Below are positions 26,389-35,504 of a DNA stretch of 64,000 nucleotides, in pieces (the first letter of the stretch is position 1; every line of letters starts with the position of its first letter). The stretch lies in the NCBI RefSeq assembly GCF_003576455.2, contig NZ_CP032869.1, forward strand, positions 3,038,001 to 3,102,000, in the 5' to 3' direction. This stretch comes from Mucilaginibacter celer (GTDB taxonomy: Bacteria; Bacteroidota; Bacteroidia; Sphingobacteriales; Sphingobacteriaceae). The notes under the pieces were generated by a model that had not been told where the DNA came from, did not search any database, and worked only from the letters and a program-made list of their open reading frames with translations. A program made the translations under genes and the position numbers.

Positions 26389-28584
26389 TTAGTTTCCTAA
26401 TTCCGACATGAATTTAATACGCATTAGCTGTACTTCTTCGCGGGTGTAATCATCGCTTCCCAATTCGGCCAAAGCTTCATCTATCGAGTCGGCTTCTGCT
26501 GTGCGGAAGTAATCGAATACTTCTTCCTGCTTATCCTCGTCAATAACCTCGTCTATATAATAGTTAAGGTTAAGTTTGGTGCCCGAGTTAACTATTGTTT
26601 CCACCTCTTTCAATATCTCCTCGTAAGTAAGGCCTTTTGAAGCGGCAATATCATCAAGATTAAGGTGCCTGTCGATATTTTGGATAATGAACACTTTTAA
26701 TGCCGATTTATTGGCGGCACTCCTGATCACCATATCAATAGGGCGGTCAATATCATTATCTTCAACGTATTTCTGGATCAGATCGGTAAATGGCTTGCCG
26801 AATTTTAAGGCCTTACCGGCACCAACACCCGAAATTTGTTTCAACTCTTCGGTATTGATTGGGTAATGCGTGCACATTTCCTCTAATGATGGATCCTGGA
26901 ATATTACAAAAGGCGGTAAACCTTTTTGCTTGGCCAGTTTTTTACGCAGCTCTTTAAGCATTTGCAGCAGTTGGGTATCCAGCGCACCGCCGCTTTGTTT
27001 TGGGCCTTCATCATCGCTATCATCGTCGGTGGCTTCCATTACCCTGTTCAGCACAAAGCGGATGCCGTGCGGATTATCAATAAATGAATTACCCGATTTG
27101 GTTAAGCGCAATAAACCATACTGGTCAATATCCTTCGAAACATAGTTATTGAGCAATGCCTGGCGTAAAAGCGAGTTCCAGAGGTTTTTACCCTGCTCCT
27201 TGCCCGATCCGTAGTAATCCAGCTGATCGTGCTCGTAATTTTTGATCTGGGCGTTTTCCTCACCCATCAAAATGCTGATGATGTGATGATCGTCAAATTT
27301 CTCGCCGGTGTGTTTAATCAGGCTTAAAACTTTATGCAGGTGCTCTTCGCCGTCAAAATGTTCTTTATGGGCGCAGCAGTTATCGCACATGTTATTGCAG
27401 CCGGCCTCATTAAAGTTTTCGCCAAAATAATGCAGCAACTGTTTACGACGGCAAACCGATGATTCGCAATAATCAATAACTTCTTTTAATATCTGGGTAC
27501 CTATTTCGCGTTCCGAAACAGGTTTATCCTTCATAAATTTCTGTAGCTTATCAATGTCTTTTTCAGAGTAAAAAGCCACACAAACACCCTCGCCACCATC
27601 GCGGCCGGCCCTGCCGGTTTCCTGGTAGTAGCCTTCCATGCTTTTAGGCACATCATGATGGATCACGTAACGTACATCGGGTTTATCGATGCCCATACCA
27701 AAGGCTATGGTGGCCACAATTACATCAACATCTTCCATCAGGAATTTGTCCTGCGTGTCTGCCCTCACTTTGGCGTCGAGGCCGGCATGGTAAGGCAGGG
27801 CTTTTACACCGTTAAGGTTGAGCGCTTCGGCAACTTCCTCAACTTTTTTACGGCTCAGGCAATACACTATGCCGGATTTGCCTTGATTTTGCCTCACGAA
27901 CTTTACAATTTCCTTTATCACATTGCGTTTGGCACGCACTTCATAAAACAGGTTGGCCCGGTTAAATGATGATTTGTAAACAGTAGCATTGTTCATCTGC
28001 AGGTTTTTCTGAATATCCTGCTGAACTTTTGGAGTAGCCGTAGCTGTTAAGGCAATGATAGGTATGTTTTCGCCGATATTGCTGATAACCTGGCGTATTT
28101 TGCGGTACTCGGGCCTGAAATCGTGCCCCCACTCCGAAATACAGTGTGCTTCATCAACCGCTACAAATGATACATGATTGAGGCGCAGAAAATCGATATT
28201 TTCCTGTTTGGTTAATGATTCGGGCGCAACGTATAATAATTTGGTTTTGCCGCCCAGCACATCTTCCTTAACCCTGGCTATTTCTGATTTTGTAAGAGAT
28301 GAATTTAAAAAGTGGGCTATACTATCCGATCCGCCGAAAGCCCTTAACTGATCAACCTGGTTTTTCATCAGGGCTATCAGTGGTGAAATTACTATTGCTG
28401 TGCCATCGCTCATTAAAGCGGGTAACTGATAACACATCGACTTGCCGCCACCGGTAGGCATAATAACAAACGTATCATTGCCCGCCAGGATGTTGGTTAT
28501 TATCGCTTCCTGCTCCCCCTTAAAATTATCAAACCCGAAAAAATTCTGGAGATTGTCAAATAGCGATTTCTTTGCTTCTATCAT
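26389..28584 (-). CDS. recQ: ATP-dependent DNA helicase RecQ
   Basis: A 731-residue 3'-5' helicase for recombination and fork repair. Walker A is MPTGGGKS (Lys48) and Walker B is DEAH (144-147) in AVDEAHCISEWGHDFRPEY. A second RecA domain carries TGRAGRDG. The RQC zinc site has four cysteines in CRRKQLL...CNNMCDNCC. A winged helix and an HRDC domain (about 530-600) follow. The C-terminus runs about 120 residues beyond the E. coli form, ending with a helical region. It stands alone and converges on the CBM6 gene. Confidence 0.96.
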   Translation of the reverse strand: MIEAKKSLFDNLQNFFGFDNFKGEQEAIITNILAGNDTFVIMPTGGGKSMCYQLPALMSDGTAIVISPLIALMKNQVDQLRAFGGSDSIAHFLNSSLTKSEIARVKEDVLGGKTKLLYVAPESLTKQENIDFLRLNHVSFVAVDEAHCISEWGHDFRPEYRKIRQVISNIGENIPIIALTATATPKVQQDIQKNLQMNNATVYKSSFNRANLFYEVRAKRNVIKEIVKFVRQNQGKSGIVYCLSRKKVEEVAEALNLNGVKALPYHAGLDAKVRADTQDKFLMEDVDVIVATIAFGMGIDKPDVRYVIHHDVPKSMEGYYQETGRAGRDGGEGVCVAFYSEKDIDKLQKFMKDKPVSEREIGTQILKEVIDYCESSVCRRKQLLHYFGENFNEAGCNNMCDNCCAHKEHFDGEEHLHKVLSLIKHTGEKFDDHHIISILMGEENAQIKNYEHDQLDYYGSGKEQGKNLWNSLLRQALLNNYVSKDIDQYGLLRLTKSGNSFIDNPHGIRFVLNRVMEATDDDSDDEGPKQSGGALDTQLLQMLKELRKKLAKQKGLPPFVIFQDPSLEEMCTHYPINTEELKQISGVGAGKALKFGKPFTDLIQKYVEDNDIDRPIDMVIRSAANKSALKVFIIQNIDRHLNLDDIAASKGLTYEEILKEVETIVNSGTKLNLNYYIDEVIDEDKQEEVFDYFRTAEADSIDEALAELGSDDYTREEVQLMRIKFMSELGN

Positions 28585-28840
28585 TATTTTAACAAATTCT
28601 TAAATTGTATTTAAAAGTTTAAAGTAACAAAATTTTAAGAATAAACGATGGATTTACTTTTAAATTTTATATAAAAATGATTATTAAATGAAAAACAATT
28701 TCTTTGTATTGTCATTTATAAACCCAATGAACCTGCTTAAATTTTTCCGCTAAATTATTTAGTTTTATTTAATGGATTATTAACAGATTATTGTTCAATT
28801 TTACGCAGGTGGTACCAAATTAAAATTCTTTTATAACCCC

Positions 28841-29926
28841 ATGAACGAAAACTATTATGCTATAATTATGGCGGGCGGAATTGGCAGCCGTTTTTGGCCG
28901 ATAAGCCGCACAACACACCCAAAACAGTTTATCGATATCCTTGGAACAGGCAAAACTTTAATTCAAAACACGTACGAACGTTTCCTGAAAGTATGCCCTA
29001 AAGAAAATATTTACGTTGTCACCAACGAAAATTATACAAAACTGGTTAAGCAACAACTACCGGATATGGCCGATCAGCAAATCCTGACCGAGCCCGTAAT
29101 GCGCAATACAGCACCCTGTGTGGCCTATGGCTGCTTTAAAATTGAAAGCCTTAACCCCAACGCAGCCATTGTTGTTGCCCCATCCGATCAGCAGATCCTT
29201 GATGAAGAAGCTTTCATAACAGCCATCGAAAAATCGCTGGCAACTGCTGCTGCAAACGATTACCTCATAACACTTGGCATAAAACCCTCGCGCCCCGATA
29301 CAGGTTACGGATATATCCAATATACCGATAACGTTATTAATGATGAATTTCATAAGGTAAAAACGTTTACAGAAAAACCAACGCTCGAGATAGCCAAAAC
29401 TTTTATTCAAAGCGGCGACTTTTTGTGGAACGCGGGCATTTTTGTATGGTCGGCGCGGGCTATTGTAAAAGCTTTTGGCCAGCACTTGCCGGATATGCAT
29501 GAGATTTTTGCTGAAGCGAGATCAGTTTACAATTCAGATAACGAAAAACAATATATCCACACCGCATACCAGCAATGTATCAATATTTCGATTGATTACG
29601 GTATCATGGAAAAAGCTGATAATGTTTACGTTTTGCCATCAGATTTTGGCTGGAGCGATTTGGGTACCTGGGCCTCAATTTATGATTTGGCCGAAAAAGA
29701 CTATGTAGGCAACGCAGTAATCCCTGCCGAAAAAGTGATCATGTACGATTCGTCAAACTGCATGGTAAACGTACCCGGCGAAAAACTTGTGATACTACAG
29801 GGTCTGCACGATTTTATCGTGGTAGAATCAAACAACTCCCTCCTCATCTGCCCCCGCGACCAGGAGCAAAATGTGAAGCAGATTGTAAATGATGTGAAAA
29901 GCAGGTTTGGGGCGAAGTATATTTAA
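28841..29926 (+). CDS. manC: Mannose-1-phosphate guanylyltransferase
   Basis: A 361-residue nucleotidyltransferase making GDP-mannose from mannose-1-phosphate and GTP. The pyrophosphorylase loop is AGGIGSRFWPISR (11-23), with the family segments TEPVMRNTAPC, PSDQQI and the sugar-binding FVWSARAIVKAF and VYVLPSDFGWSDLGTW. The phosphomannose isomerase half of bifunctional ManC proteins is absent, so it is the short single-activity form. It can supply GDP-mannose, or GDP-fucose precursor, to the polysaccharide locus 13 kb downstream. It lies divergent from recQ in a 256-base AT-rich spacer. Confidence 0.93.
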   Translation: MNENYYAIIMAGGIGSRFWPISRTTHPKQFIDILGTGKTLIQNTYERFLKVCPKENIYVVTNENYTKLVKQQLPDMADQQILTEPVMRNTAPCVAYGCFKIESLNPNAAIVVAPSDQQILDEEAFITAIEKSLATAAANDYLITLGIKPSRPDTGYGYIQYTDNVINDEFHKVKTFTEKPTLEIAKTFIQSGDFLWNAGIFVWSARAIVKAFGQHLPDMHEIFAEARSVYNSDNEKQYIHTAYQQCINISIDYGIMEKADNVYVLPSDFGWSDLGTWASIYDLAEKDYVGNAVIPAEKVIMYDSSNCMVNVPGEKLVILQGLHDFIVVESNNSLLICPRDQEQNVKQIVNDVKSRFGAKYI

Positions 29927-29934
29927 CCCCCCCC

Positions 29935-30056
29935 CCGCCCCCTGAAGGGGGTGCTTACTTGCATCAGCATTTTTTCTATAGGCTTAAAAACAAAAAGCGT
30001 TGCTCCTGGTAACGCTTTTTGTTTTTAAGTGTTTTAGCACCCCCTTCAGGGGGCGG
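29935..30056. repeat. Nested palindrome between manC and rlmB
   Basis: Outer arms 29935-29955 and 30036-30056 are perfectly complementary over 21 bases (CCGCCCCCTGAAGGGGGTGCT type). The right arm reaches 11 bases into the end of rlmB. Each outer arm also contains a small self-complementary core (CCCCCTGAAGGGGG). A separate terminator hairpin sits inside. Confidence 0.75.
29983..30029. terminator. Bidirectional terminator between manC and rlmB
   Basis: A perfect 19-bp stem (29983-30001 with 30011-30029), 9-base loop, with A-rich left and T-rich right sides. It can end transcripts of both converging genes. Confidence 0.85.
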
Positions 30057-30816
30057 GGTGGGTTCTCTGCCTTATCGCCTCATATAAAATAATCCCCGTA
30101 GATACCGATACATTTAATGACTCGATCTCGCCAAACATAGGGATCTTGGCTAAATGATCTGAGATACGGATGATCTCGTTGCGGATCCCGTCTTCTTCTG
30201 AGCCCATTACTATCGCCGTAGGCACGGTATAATCGGGGTTATAAATGTTATCCTGAGTTTTTTCTGTGCAGCAAACCAGTTGCAGGCCCGATTCCTGTAA
30301 AAACCTTACTGTTTGCATAAAGTTATCGTGGCGGCATACCGGGATTTTATACAACGCCCCGGCCGAAGTTTTGATAGCATCCGGATTAATCTGTGCCGAG
30401 CCTTTTGCGGGGATCACAATGGCGTGCACACCTGCACACTCGGCAGTACGGGCAATGGCGCCCATGTTGCGTACATCGGTTACACTATCCAAAACCAATA
30501 TCAGCGGTACCTCTCCTTTTTCAAACACATCGGGAATGATATTCTCAATTTTTTGATACACTATGGGCGAAATAACCGCAATTACACCCTGGTGATTTTT
30601 CTGGGTGATGCGGTTCAGCTTTTCAACCGGTACTTGCTGGGCCGTGATCTGATACTCGGTCATCAACTCCTTAAGCTCGTGGATTAGGCCGCCGCTTATG
30701 CCCCTTTGTATAAATAATGCCTCAATCTCTTTACCCGAACGGATAGCTTCCACTACCGCCCTGATGCCGAAAACCATTTGGTTACTCTCGCGCTGAGGTC
30801 TTGAATTAAATGCCAT
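30046..30816 (-). CDS. rlmB: 23S rRNA 2'-O-methyltransferase, RlmB/TrmH family
   Basis: A 256-residue SPOUT methyltransferase expected to methylate the ribose of G2251 in 23S rRNA. An N-terminal substrate-binding domain (VFGIRAVVEAIRSG) leads to the knotted SPOUT domain with VRNMGAIARTAECAG, IVMGSEEDGIRNE and LNVSVSTGIILYE, the three motifs of the family. The frame extends four codons to a TTG at 30828; the ATG at 30816 is preferred. It ends inside a palindrome shared with the convergent manC. Confidence 0.92.
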   Translation of the reverse strand: MAFNSRPQRESNQMVFGIRAVVEAIRSGKEIEALFIQRGISGGLIHELKELMTEYQITAQQVPVEKLNRITQKNHQGVIAVISPIVYQKIENIIPDVFEKGEVPLILVLDSVTDVRNMGAIARTAECAGVHAIVIPAKGSAQINPDAIKTSAGALYKIPVCRHDNFMQTVRFLQESGLQLVCCTEKTQDNIYNPDYTVPTAIVMGSEEDGIRNEIIRISDHLAKIPMFGEIESLNVSVSTGIILYEAIRQRTHPAP

Positions 30817-31122
30817 TTTACTAATCAAATTTTAGCAAAAGTAGCTATATTAATTGATTAAGCACTTATTGAACTGATAACCCTAATCGGTTTACAATCA
30901 AGGCGCCCGTATTGCTATCAACACCTCAAAACTTTATTAACATCTGGTTAAACTACTGTGAATCAAATCCGCGCAAACATTCTCAACAAGTTTTCCACAC
31001 ATTATTGTTAGTTAAAAAGCTTCAAATTATTGCCCTGTGTATGATTATTTTAAATTACCAATACACTATGTTAAGTGTTTGGCTAACCGGCCCAAACATT
31101 TTTTGTATATTTTTGTACCCTT
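30817..31122. other. Divergent intergenic region, rlmB / dnaB
   Basis: About 306 bases, AT-rich, between divergent genes. The only feature recognised is a -7 type box, TATTTTTG (31108-31115), 7 bases before the dnaB ATG, without a well-spaced -33 box. No RNA gene or strong palindrome is seen. Confidence 0.4.
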
Positions 31123-32688
31123 ATGAGTTTTGATAATAACAACCAGTACAACAAACCGAACACTTTTGAACGCCGGGGCCGAATAGCCAATCCAAGCCCC
31201 TTCCCGGCGGGAGCCAAGCTTCCCCCTCAGGCTACTGATTTAGAAGAGGCCGTTTTAGGTGCGCTGATGCTGGAAAAGGATGCCCTATCATCAGTTATTG
31301 ATGTTTTAAAGCCCGAAGTTTTTTATCAAACCAATCACCAGAAAATATTTTCGGCAATAAAAATACTGTTTGAAAAAACACAACCGGTAGATATACTTAC
31401 CGTTACAGCCGAATTACGCCGATTGGGTGAACTGGAAATGGTGGGCGGCGCATACTACATTACCGAGCTTACCAGCCGGGTAGCTTCTGCAGCTAATATC
31501 GAGTTCCACTCGCGTATTATTATCCAAAAATTCATCCAGCGCGAACTGATCCGCATCTCTACCGAAGTAATCAATAACGCTTACGAAGAAACCAGCGACG
31601 TTTTTGACCTGCTGGATATGGCCGAAAAAAACCTGTTTGAGATAGCGCAAAGCAACTTACGCCGCGATGCCCGTAATATGGACGATTTGGTTCATGAAGC
31701 TTTACGCGATATCGAAGCACTAAAAGATAAAAAAGACGGCTTAACCGGCGTTGCATCCGGCTTCACCGGCCTTGACAGGATGACTTCGGGCTGGCAAAAA
31801 TCCGACCTGGTGATCATTGCCGCTCGTCCGGCGATGGGTAAAACGGCTTTCGTATTAAGCTGTGCCCGTAACGCGGCCGTTGATTTCGACAAGCCGGTGG
31901 TGGTGTTCTCGCTCGAGATGTCGTCGGTACAGCTGGTTAATCGTTTGATTGCCGGTGAGGCCGAAATTGAACAGGAAAAGATCCGTAAAGGAACACTGGA
32001 AGAGTGGGAATGGCAGCAGGTACACTCTAAAATCGGCCGGTTAGAAAAAGCTACTTTTATCATCGACGATACCCCGGCACTTAACATTTTCGAGTTCAGG
32101 GCCAAATGCCGCCGTTTAAAATCACAATACGATATCCAGCTCATCATCATCGATTACCTGCAGCTGATGCACGGTAAAGCCGAAGGTAAAGGCGGTGGCG
32201 GTAACCGTGAGCAGGAGATCAGTAGCATTTCCCGTGCACTGAAATCGGTAGCGAAAGAATTGAGTGTGCCGGTTATCGCGCTATCTCAGTTAAGCCGCGC
32301 GGTTGAGAGCAGGCCGGGTAACTCGAAAAGGCCAATGCTATCAGACTTACGTGAATCGGGCGCTATCGAGCAGGATGCCGATATGGTACTGTTCCTTTAC
32401 CGCCCCGAATATTATGGTTTAACCGAGGATGAGGAGGGTAACCCAACGCAGGGCGTGGGTGAAGTAATTATCGCCAAACACCGTAACGGTGAAACGGGTA
32501 CGGTCCGGCTCAAATTCGTTGGTAAATACGTGAAGTTTGCCAACCTGGAAGAGGATATGAATGGCTTCCCGCCTCCGGCCGGCAATGCCTTTTCAGGATT
32601 AACTCCATCACAGGATTTTGATAAGCAAAGTAACTTTATTATTCGCCCATCGAGGATGGATGATATGGATGATGAAGCGCCGTTTTAA
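31123..32688 (+). CDS. dnaB: Replicative DNA helicase DnaB
   Basis: A 521-residue hexameric helicase that unwinds DNA at the replication fork. The N-terminal primase-interacting domain opens with PPQATDLEEAVLGALML. After a linker the RecA-like domain has Walker A ARPAMGKTAF (Lys240), LIIIDYLQLM (Walker B), and the C-terminal LSQLSRAVESRP, SDLRESGAIEQDADM and IIAKHRNGETG segments. No intein is inserted. Length fits the family. It is monocistronic, followed by a strong terminator. Confidence 0.97.
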   Translation: MSFDNNNQYNKPNTFERRGRIANPSPFPAGAKLPPQATDLEEAVLGALMLEKDALSSVIDVLKPEVFYQTNHQKIFSAIKILFEKTQPVDILTVTAELRRLGELEMVGGAYYITELTSRVASAANIEFHSRIIIQKFIQRELIRISTEVINNAYEETSDVFDLLDMAEKNLFEIAQSNLRRDARNMDDLVHEALRDIEALKDKKDGLTGVASGFTGLDRMTSGWQKSDLVIIAARPAMGKTAFVLSCARNAAVDFDKPVVVFSLEMSSVQLVNRLIAGEAEIEQEKIRKGTLEEWEWQQVHSKIGRLEKATFIIDDTPALNIFEFRAKCRRLKSQYDIQLIIIDYLQLMHGKAEGKGGGGNREQEISSISRALKSVAKELSVPVIALSQLSRAVESRPGNSKRPMLSDLRESGAIEQDADMVLFLYRPEYYGLTEDEEGNPTQGVGEVIIAKHRNGETGTVRLKFVGKYVKFANLEEDMNGFPPPAGNAFSGLTPSQDFDKQSNFIIRPSRMDDMDDEAPF

Positions 32689-32689
32689 T

Positions 32690-32959
32690 TTGGGATTTCG
32701 GATGTTCGATTTCGGATTTAACATTTAGATAAAAGAATAAAAGCTTGGCCAAGGCCAAGCTTTTATTCTTTTATACCCCCTGTATATTGCGCTCGTTTTT
32801 AACCTAACGTGTACCCATATCTTGTTAAGCCAATAGTTTAATTAAGTATTTTGTCATTCACCTTTAGTAAGATATGAGGACATGACAGGTTGCAACGAGC
32901 GCAAGCTTTAATTTTAAAAATTATTAATTAAATCCGAAATCGAACATCCGAAATCCCAA
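32690..32959. repeat. 270-base nested palindrome between dnaB and chrA
   Basis: Outer arms 32690-32720 and 32929-32959 are perfectly complementary over 31 bases. They begin right after the dnaB stop and end 17 bases before the convergent chrA stop. A second perfect pair, 32787-32797 with 32894-32904 (TTGCGCTCGTT type), lies inside, along with the dnaB terminator. The outer-arm words (ATTTCGGATTT) recur at 37106-37135 and 41649-41684. Confidence 0.75.
32730..32773. terminator. Terminator hairpin after dnaB
   Basis: A perfect 21-bp inverted repeat (32730-32750 with 32753-32773) with A-rich and T-rich outer ends, 42 bases after the dnaB stop. Confidence 0.85.
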
Positions 32960-32976
32960 GTCAAAATCATCCTAAA

Positions 32977-34176
32977 TCAAAAAATCAATCCTAATATTAC
33001 GCCTATAATAATCACAAATGGCGTTTTTATTTTGGTGAAGTGCAGCAGCAAAAAAGTGCCGGCCATCAAGAGGTAAGCTATCCAGTTTAACCCAAAGGGG
33101 CGCACCAACAAAATAAGCGCTGTAGCCATAAAACCTACCGCCACAGCATTAATTCCGCTTAGCGAGTTTTTAATACGGGTGATCTTTTTCAAATCCTCCC
33201 AAAAGGGAACTATAAATAAGATAAGAATCAGCCCTGGCGTATTGATGCCGATAACAGCTACAAGGCTACCTATCACCTGCCCCCAAACATTATAACCTTT
33301 GTTACCGAGCGTTATTCCTCCTAAAAACGAAGTAAAGGAAAAAGTCGGCCCAGGTAAAGCTTGCTGCAAAGCGTATCCTGAAAGAAATTCGGACCGGCCT
33401 AAGTAATGTTTCACCTCCACAAACTCGGTATACATCAAAGGAACCAAAACCTGCCCTCCGCCAAAAATGAGGATGCCATTACGATAAAAATTTTCGAACA
33501 AACGAATAGGTAAACTAAATGGCGATGTTTGATTTACCACCGCGCCCAACGCAGCAAAGAACAGCAGGATACCAATAAAATAGCCTACTTTATTGGGGTT
33601 AACATTGGCATAAAGTTTAACCCGCAACTCATTTTCCTGCTGATGGGTTTCCATAGCTGATGATATGATACCACCCAACAAAATCAATATCGGGAAAGCA
33701 TAAGCATTCTGTAAGATCAGCGTAACCAGCAACGATCCTATGGCCAGCATCCTGCTCACCTTGGTTTTCAAAAACTTATTGGCAAAAGTGTAGGTAGCAT
33801 AGGCAACTATCCCCACCGCTATAGGCTGTACATAACTGATAACATGCGCAAATTTGGCTTTGTTGGCAAACATATTATAGCTGATAGCCGCCGCGCACAT
33901 AATAGCAGCTGAAGGCAGCACCCAGATTAAAAAAGTAATGATAGCGAGCCTTAAACCGCCAACCTTCCAGGCTACTCCCACCAGCGTTTGGGTAGATGAC
34001 GGGCCCGGTAACACCTGCGATAGGGCATTAAGTTCCATCAACTCATCTTCGGTAACATAACCCCGCTTCTCTACAAACTCACGCAGCAAAACGGCAATAT
34101 GCGCCTGCGGACCGCCAAAGGCAGTGAATGTATAGATCAAAACATCCCTGAGAAATAAGAGCTGCCGTTTTTTCAT
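32977..34176 (-). CDS. chrA: Chromate transporter family protein, two-domain form
   Basis: A 399-residue polytopic protein made of two tandem CHR domains, the long-chain form of the CHR superfamily. The first repeat has FTAFGGPQAHIAVLLREFV and LPGPSSTQTLVGVAWKVGG. The second has ILIFGGGQVLVPLMYTEFV and LPGPTFSFTSFLGGITLGN. The FGGxxxH and PGP motifs are the family hallmarks. Known members export chromate in symport or exchange, but many homologs have no shown chromate phenotype, so the natural substrate is open. It is monocistronic and converges on dnaB across the large palindrome. Confidence 0.88.
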   Translation of the reverse strand: MKKRQLLFLRDVLIYTFTAFGGPQAHIAVLLREFVEKRGYVTEDELMELNALSQVLPGPSSTQTLVGVAWKVGGLRLAIITFLIWVLPSAAIMCAAAISYNMFANKAKFAHVISYVQPIAVGIVAYATYTFANKFLKTKVSRMLAIGSLLVTLILQNAYAFPILILLGGIISSAMETHQQENELRVKLYANVNPNKVGYFIGILLFFAALGAVVNQTSPFSLPIRLFENFYRNGILIFGGGQVLVPLMYTEFVEVKHYLGRSEFLSGYALQQALPGPTFSFTSFLGGITLGNKGYNVWGQVIGSLVAVIGINTPGLILILFIVPFWEDLKKITRIKNSLSGINAVAVGFMATALILLVRPFGLNWIAYLLMAGTFLLLHFTKIKTPFVIIIGVILGLIF

Positions 34177-34202
34177 CTAAGTAAGGGAATCTATTTTTTT
34201 TA

Positions 34203-34327
34203 ATTCCCTCCCTTGGGAGGGGTGTGTTGGGCCGTGTGGTGGCAGGGAGGGGTTTGTACGCTATGTTTTTTTGACATTTCTGGCGAAGAAACCCCTCTCT
34301 ACACCCTCCCATGGGAGGGAATCGCAC
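34203..34327. repeat. Palindromic intergenic repeat, family A (variant copy)
   Basis: A 125-base element whose two ends (about 34205-34221 and 34304-34320) are each self-complementary (CCCTCCC / GGGAGGG) and complementary to each other. It ends GGGAATCGCAC, the same end as the copies at 55.8 and 59.1 kb. It lies between the chrA and TPR genes. Confidence 0.7.
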
Positions 34328-34355
34328 AAGCCCTTGCTTTTATCTCGTTTAAAAA

Positions 34356-34697
34356 TTAATAATCGTCATCATCCTCTTCAAAACCAATAGCCTGGCGATA
34401 TACTGCCTGCAACTCAGAAAACGCATGGTTATCACGCTTCTCTTTGGTGATCTTCATGCCGGTTTCGTAGGTTTTGATGGCATCATCTTTACGGTTCAGG
34501 GCTTCGTAAAGTTTGCCGAGGTGATAGTAGGTACCTACGTAATTGGGGTGGTTATTTACCAGGTCTTCGTAGTATTCAAGCGCCTTATCTGTCTCATTTA
34601 AACGCAGATACTCGGTGGCCAGCGCATATTTCAGAAACTCATCATTCGGCTCACTTTTTATAAATTCCAACAGCTTGTTCAATCTGTTCAACTCCAT
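34356..34697 (-). CDS. Small tetratricopeptide-repeat protein
   Basis: A 113-residue protein made almost entirely of three TPR helix pairs (NDEFLKYALATEYLRLNETDKALEYYEDLVNNHP and YVGTYYHLGKLYEALNRKDDAIKTYETGM). It ends in an acidic tail (EEDDDDY). There is no signal peptide, so it is a cytoplasmic protein-interaction scaffold. It is divergent from etfB with a 45-base spacer to the etfB start. Partner unknown. Confidence 0.8.
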   Translation of the reverse strand: MELNRLNKLLEFIKSEPNDEFLKYALATEYLRLNETDKALEYYEDLVNNHPNYVGTYYHLGKLYEALNRKDDAIKTYETGMKITKEKRDNHAFSELQAVYRQAIGFEEDDDDY

Positions 34698-34719
34698 TTT
34701 AAACTCTCTCTTTTTTAAC

Positions 34720-34727
34720 TAAATTTG
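34720..34727 (+). promoter_or_regulatory. -7 box of the etfBA promoter
   Basis: TAAATTTG fits TAnnTTTG and ends 15 bases before the ATG at 34743. It covers the in-frame TTG at 34725, so that earlier start can be discarded. The -33 region (around 34697) is only T-rich. Confidence 0.55.
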
Positions 34728-34742
34728 CAAAAACCTATTGAT

Positions 34743-35480
34743 ATGAAGATTCTGGTATGTGTAAGTAATGTTCCTGATACCACCACAAAAATAACTTTTA
34801 CCGATAATAACACGCAATTTAATACAAACGGGGTTCAGTTTATCCTTAACCCTTACGACGAAATAGCCCTTGCCCGCGCCATCGAACTAACCGACGGCGG
34901 CAAAGGTACGGTAACTGTAATTAATGTTGGTGACGCTACTACCGATGCAACTATCCGCAAGGCTTTGGCCATTGGCGCAACGGATGCCGTTCGCGTTAAC
35001 GCTAAACCGCACGATGCCTGGTATGTAGCCTATCAGATAGCGCAATATGTAAAAGCCAACCATTTCGATCTGATCCTTACCGGTCGCGAATCGATTGATT
35101 ATAACGGATCGAAAGTTGCCGGTATGCTGGGCGAACTGCTCGATCTGCCATCGGTATCCATCATTAAAAAATTAGACGCCGGTGACAGTGACGCTACCGT
35201 TGAACGCGAAATAGAAGGCGGCAAGGAAGTATTAACCATCCCCTATCCTTTTGTAGCCGGTGCAGCCGAAGGCGTTGCCGAACCAAAAATCCCGAACATG
35301 CGCGGTATTATGGCAGCACGTACCAAACCGCTAACCGTTGTTGAGCCGGTGGAAGTAAAAACTTTTTCGGAAATTGTGAGCTATGAAACACCTGCTCCAC
35401 GTGGCCAGGTAAAACTGGTTGCTGCTGCCGAAACAGCCAAATTGGTTGAATTGTTGCACAACGAAGCTCGTGTTATATAA
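34743..35480 (+). CDS. etfB: Electron transfer flavoprotein, beta subunit
   Basis: A 245-residue ETF beta subunit carrying AMP in the heterodimer. It opens MKILVCVSNVPDTTTKI and has the family segments LNPYDEIALARAIEL, LILTGRESIDYNGSKVAGMLGELL and the recognition-loop region RGIMAARTKPLTVVEP. It accepts electrons from acyl-CoA dehydrogenases such as the glutaryl-CoA dehydrogenase at 2.5 kb. It forms an operon with etfA 24 bases downstream. The start follows from the promoter box position. Confidence 0.94.
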   Translation: MKILVCVSNVPDTTTKITFTDNNTQFNTNGVQFILNPYDEIALARAIELTDGGKGTVTVINVGDATTDATIRKALAIGATDAVRVNAKPHDAWYVAYQIAQYVKANHFDLILTGRESIDYNGSKVAGMLGELLDLPSVSIIKKLDAGDSDATVEREIEGGKEVLTIPYPFVAGAAEGVAEPKIPNMRGIMAARTKPLTVVEPVEVKTFSEIVSYETPAPRGQVKLVAAAETAKLVELLHNEARVI

Positions 35481-35504
35481 ATACATCTAATACTACAGAT
35501 AACT

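Noticed and set aside
29927..29940. The C-rich run after manC as a phase-variable homopolymer
   Set aside because: It lies after the stop codon in a palindrome arm, where length change would not alter any protein.
30990..31002. A TTTTCCACA word upstream of dnaB as a DnaA box or origin
   Set aside because: Only one near-match was seen, with no cluster of boxes, no AT-rich unwinding repeat set and no dnaA or dnaN nearby.
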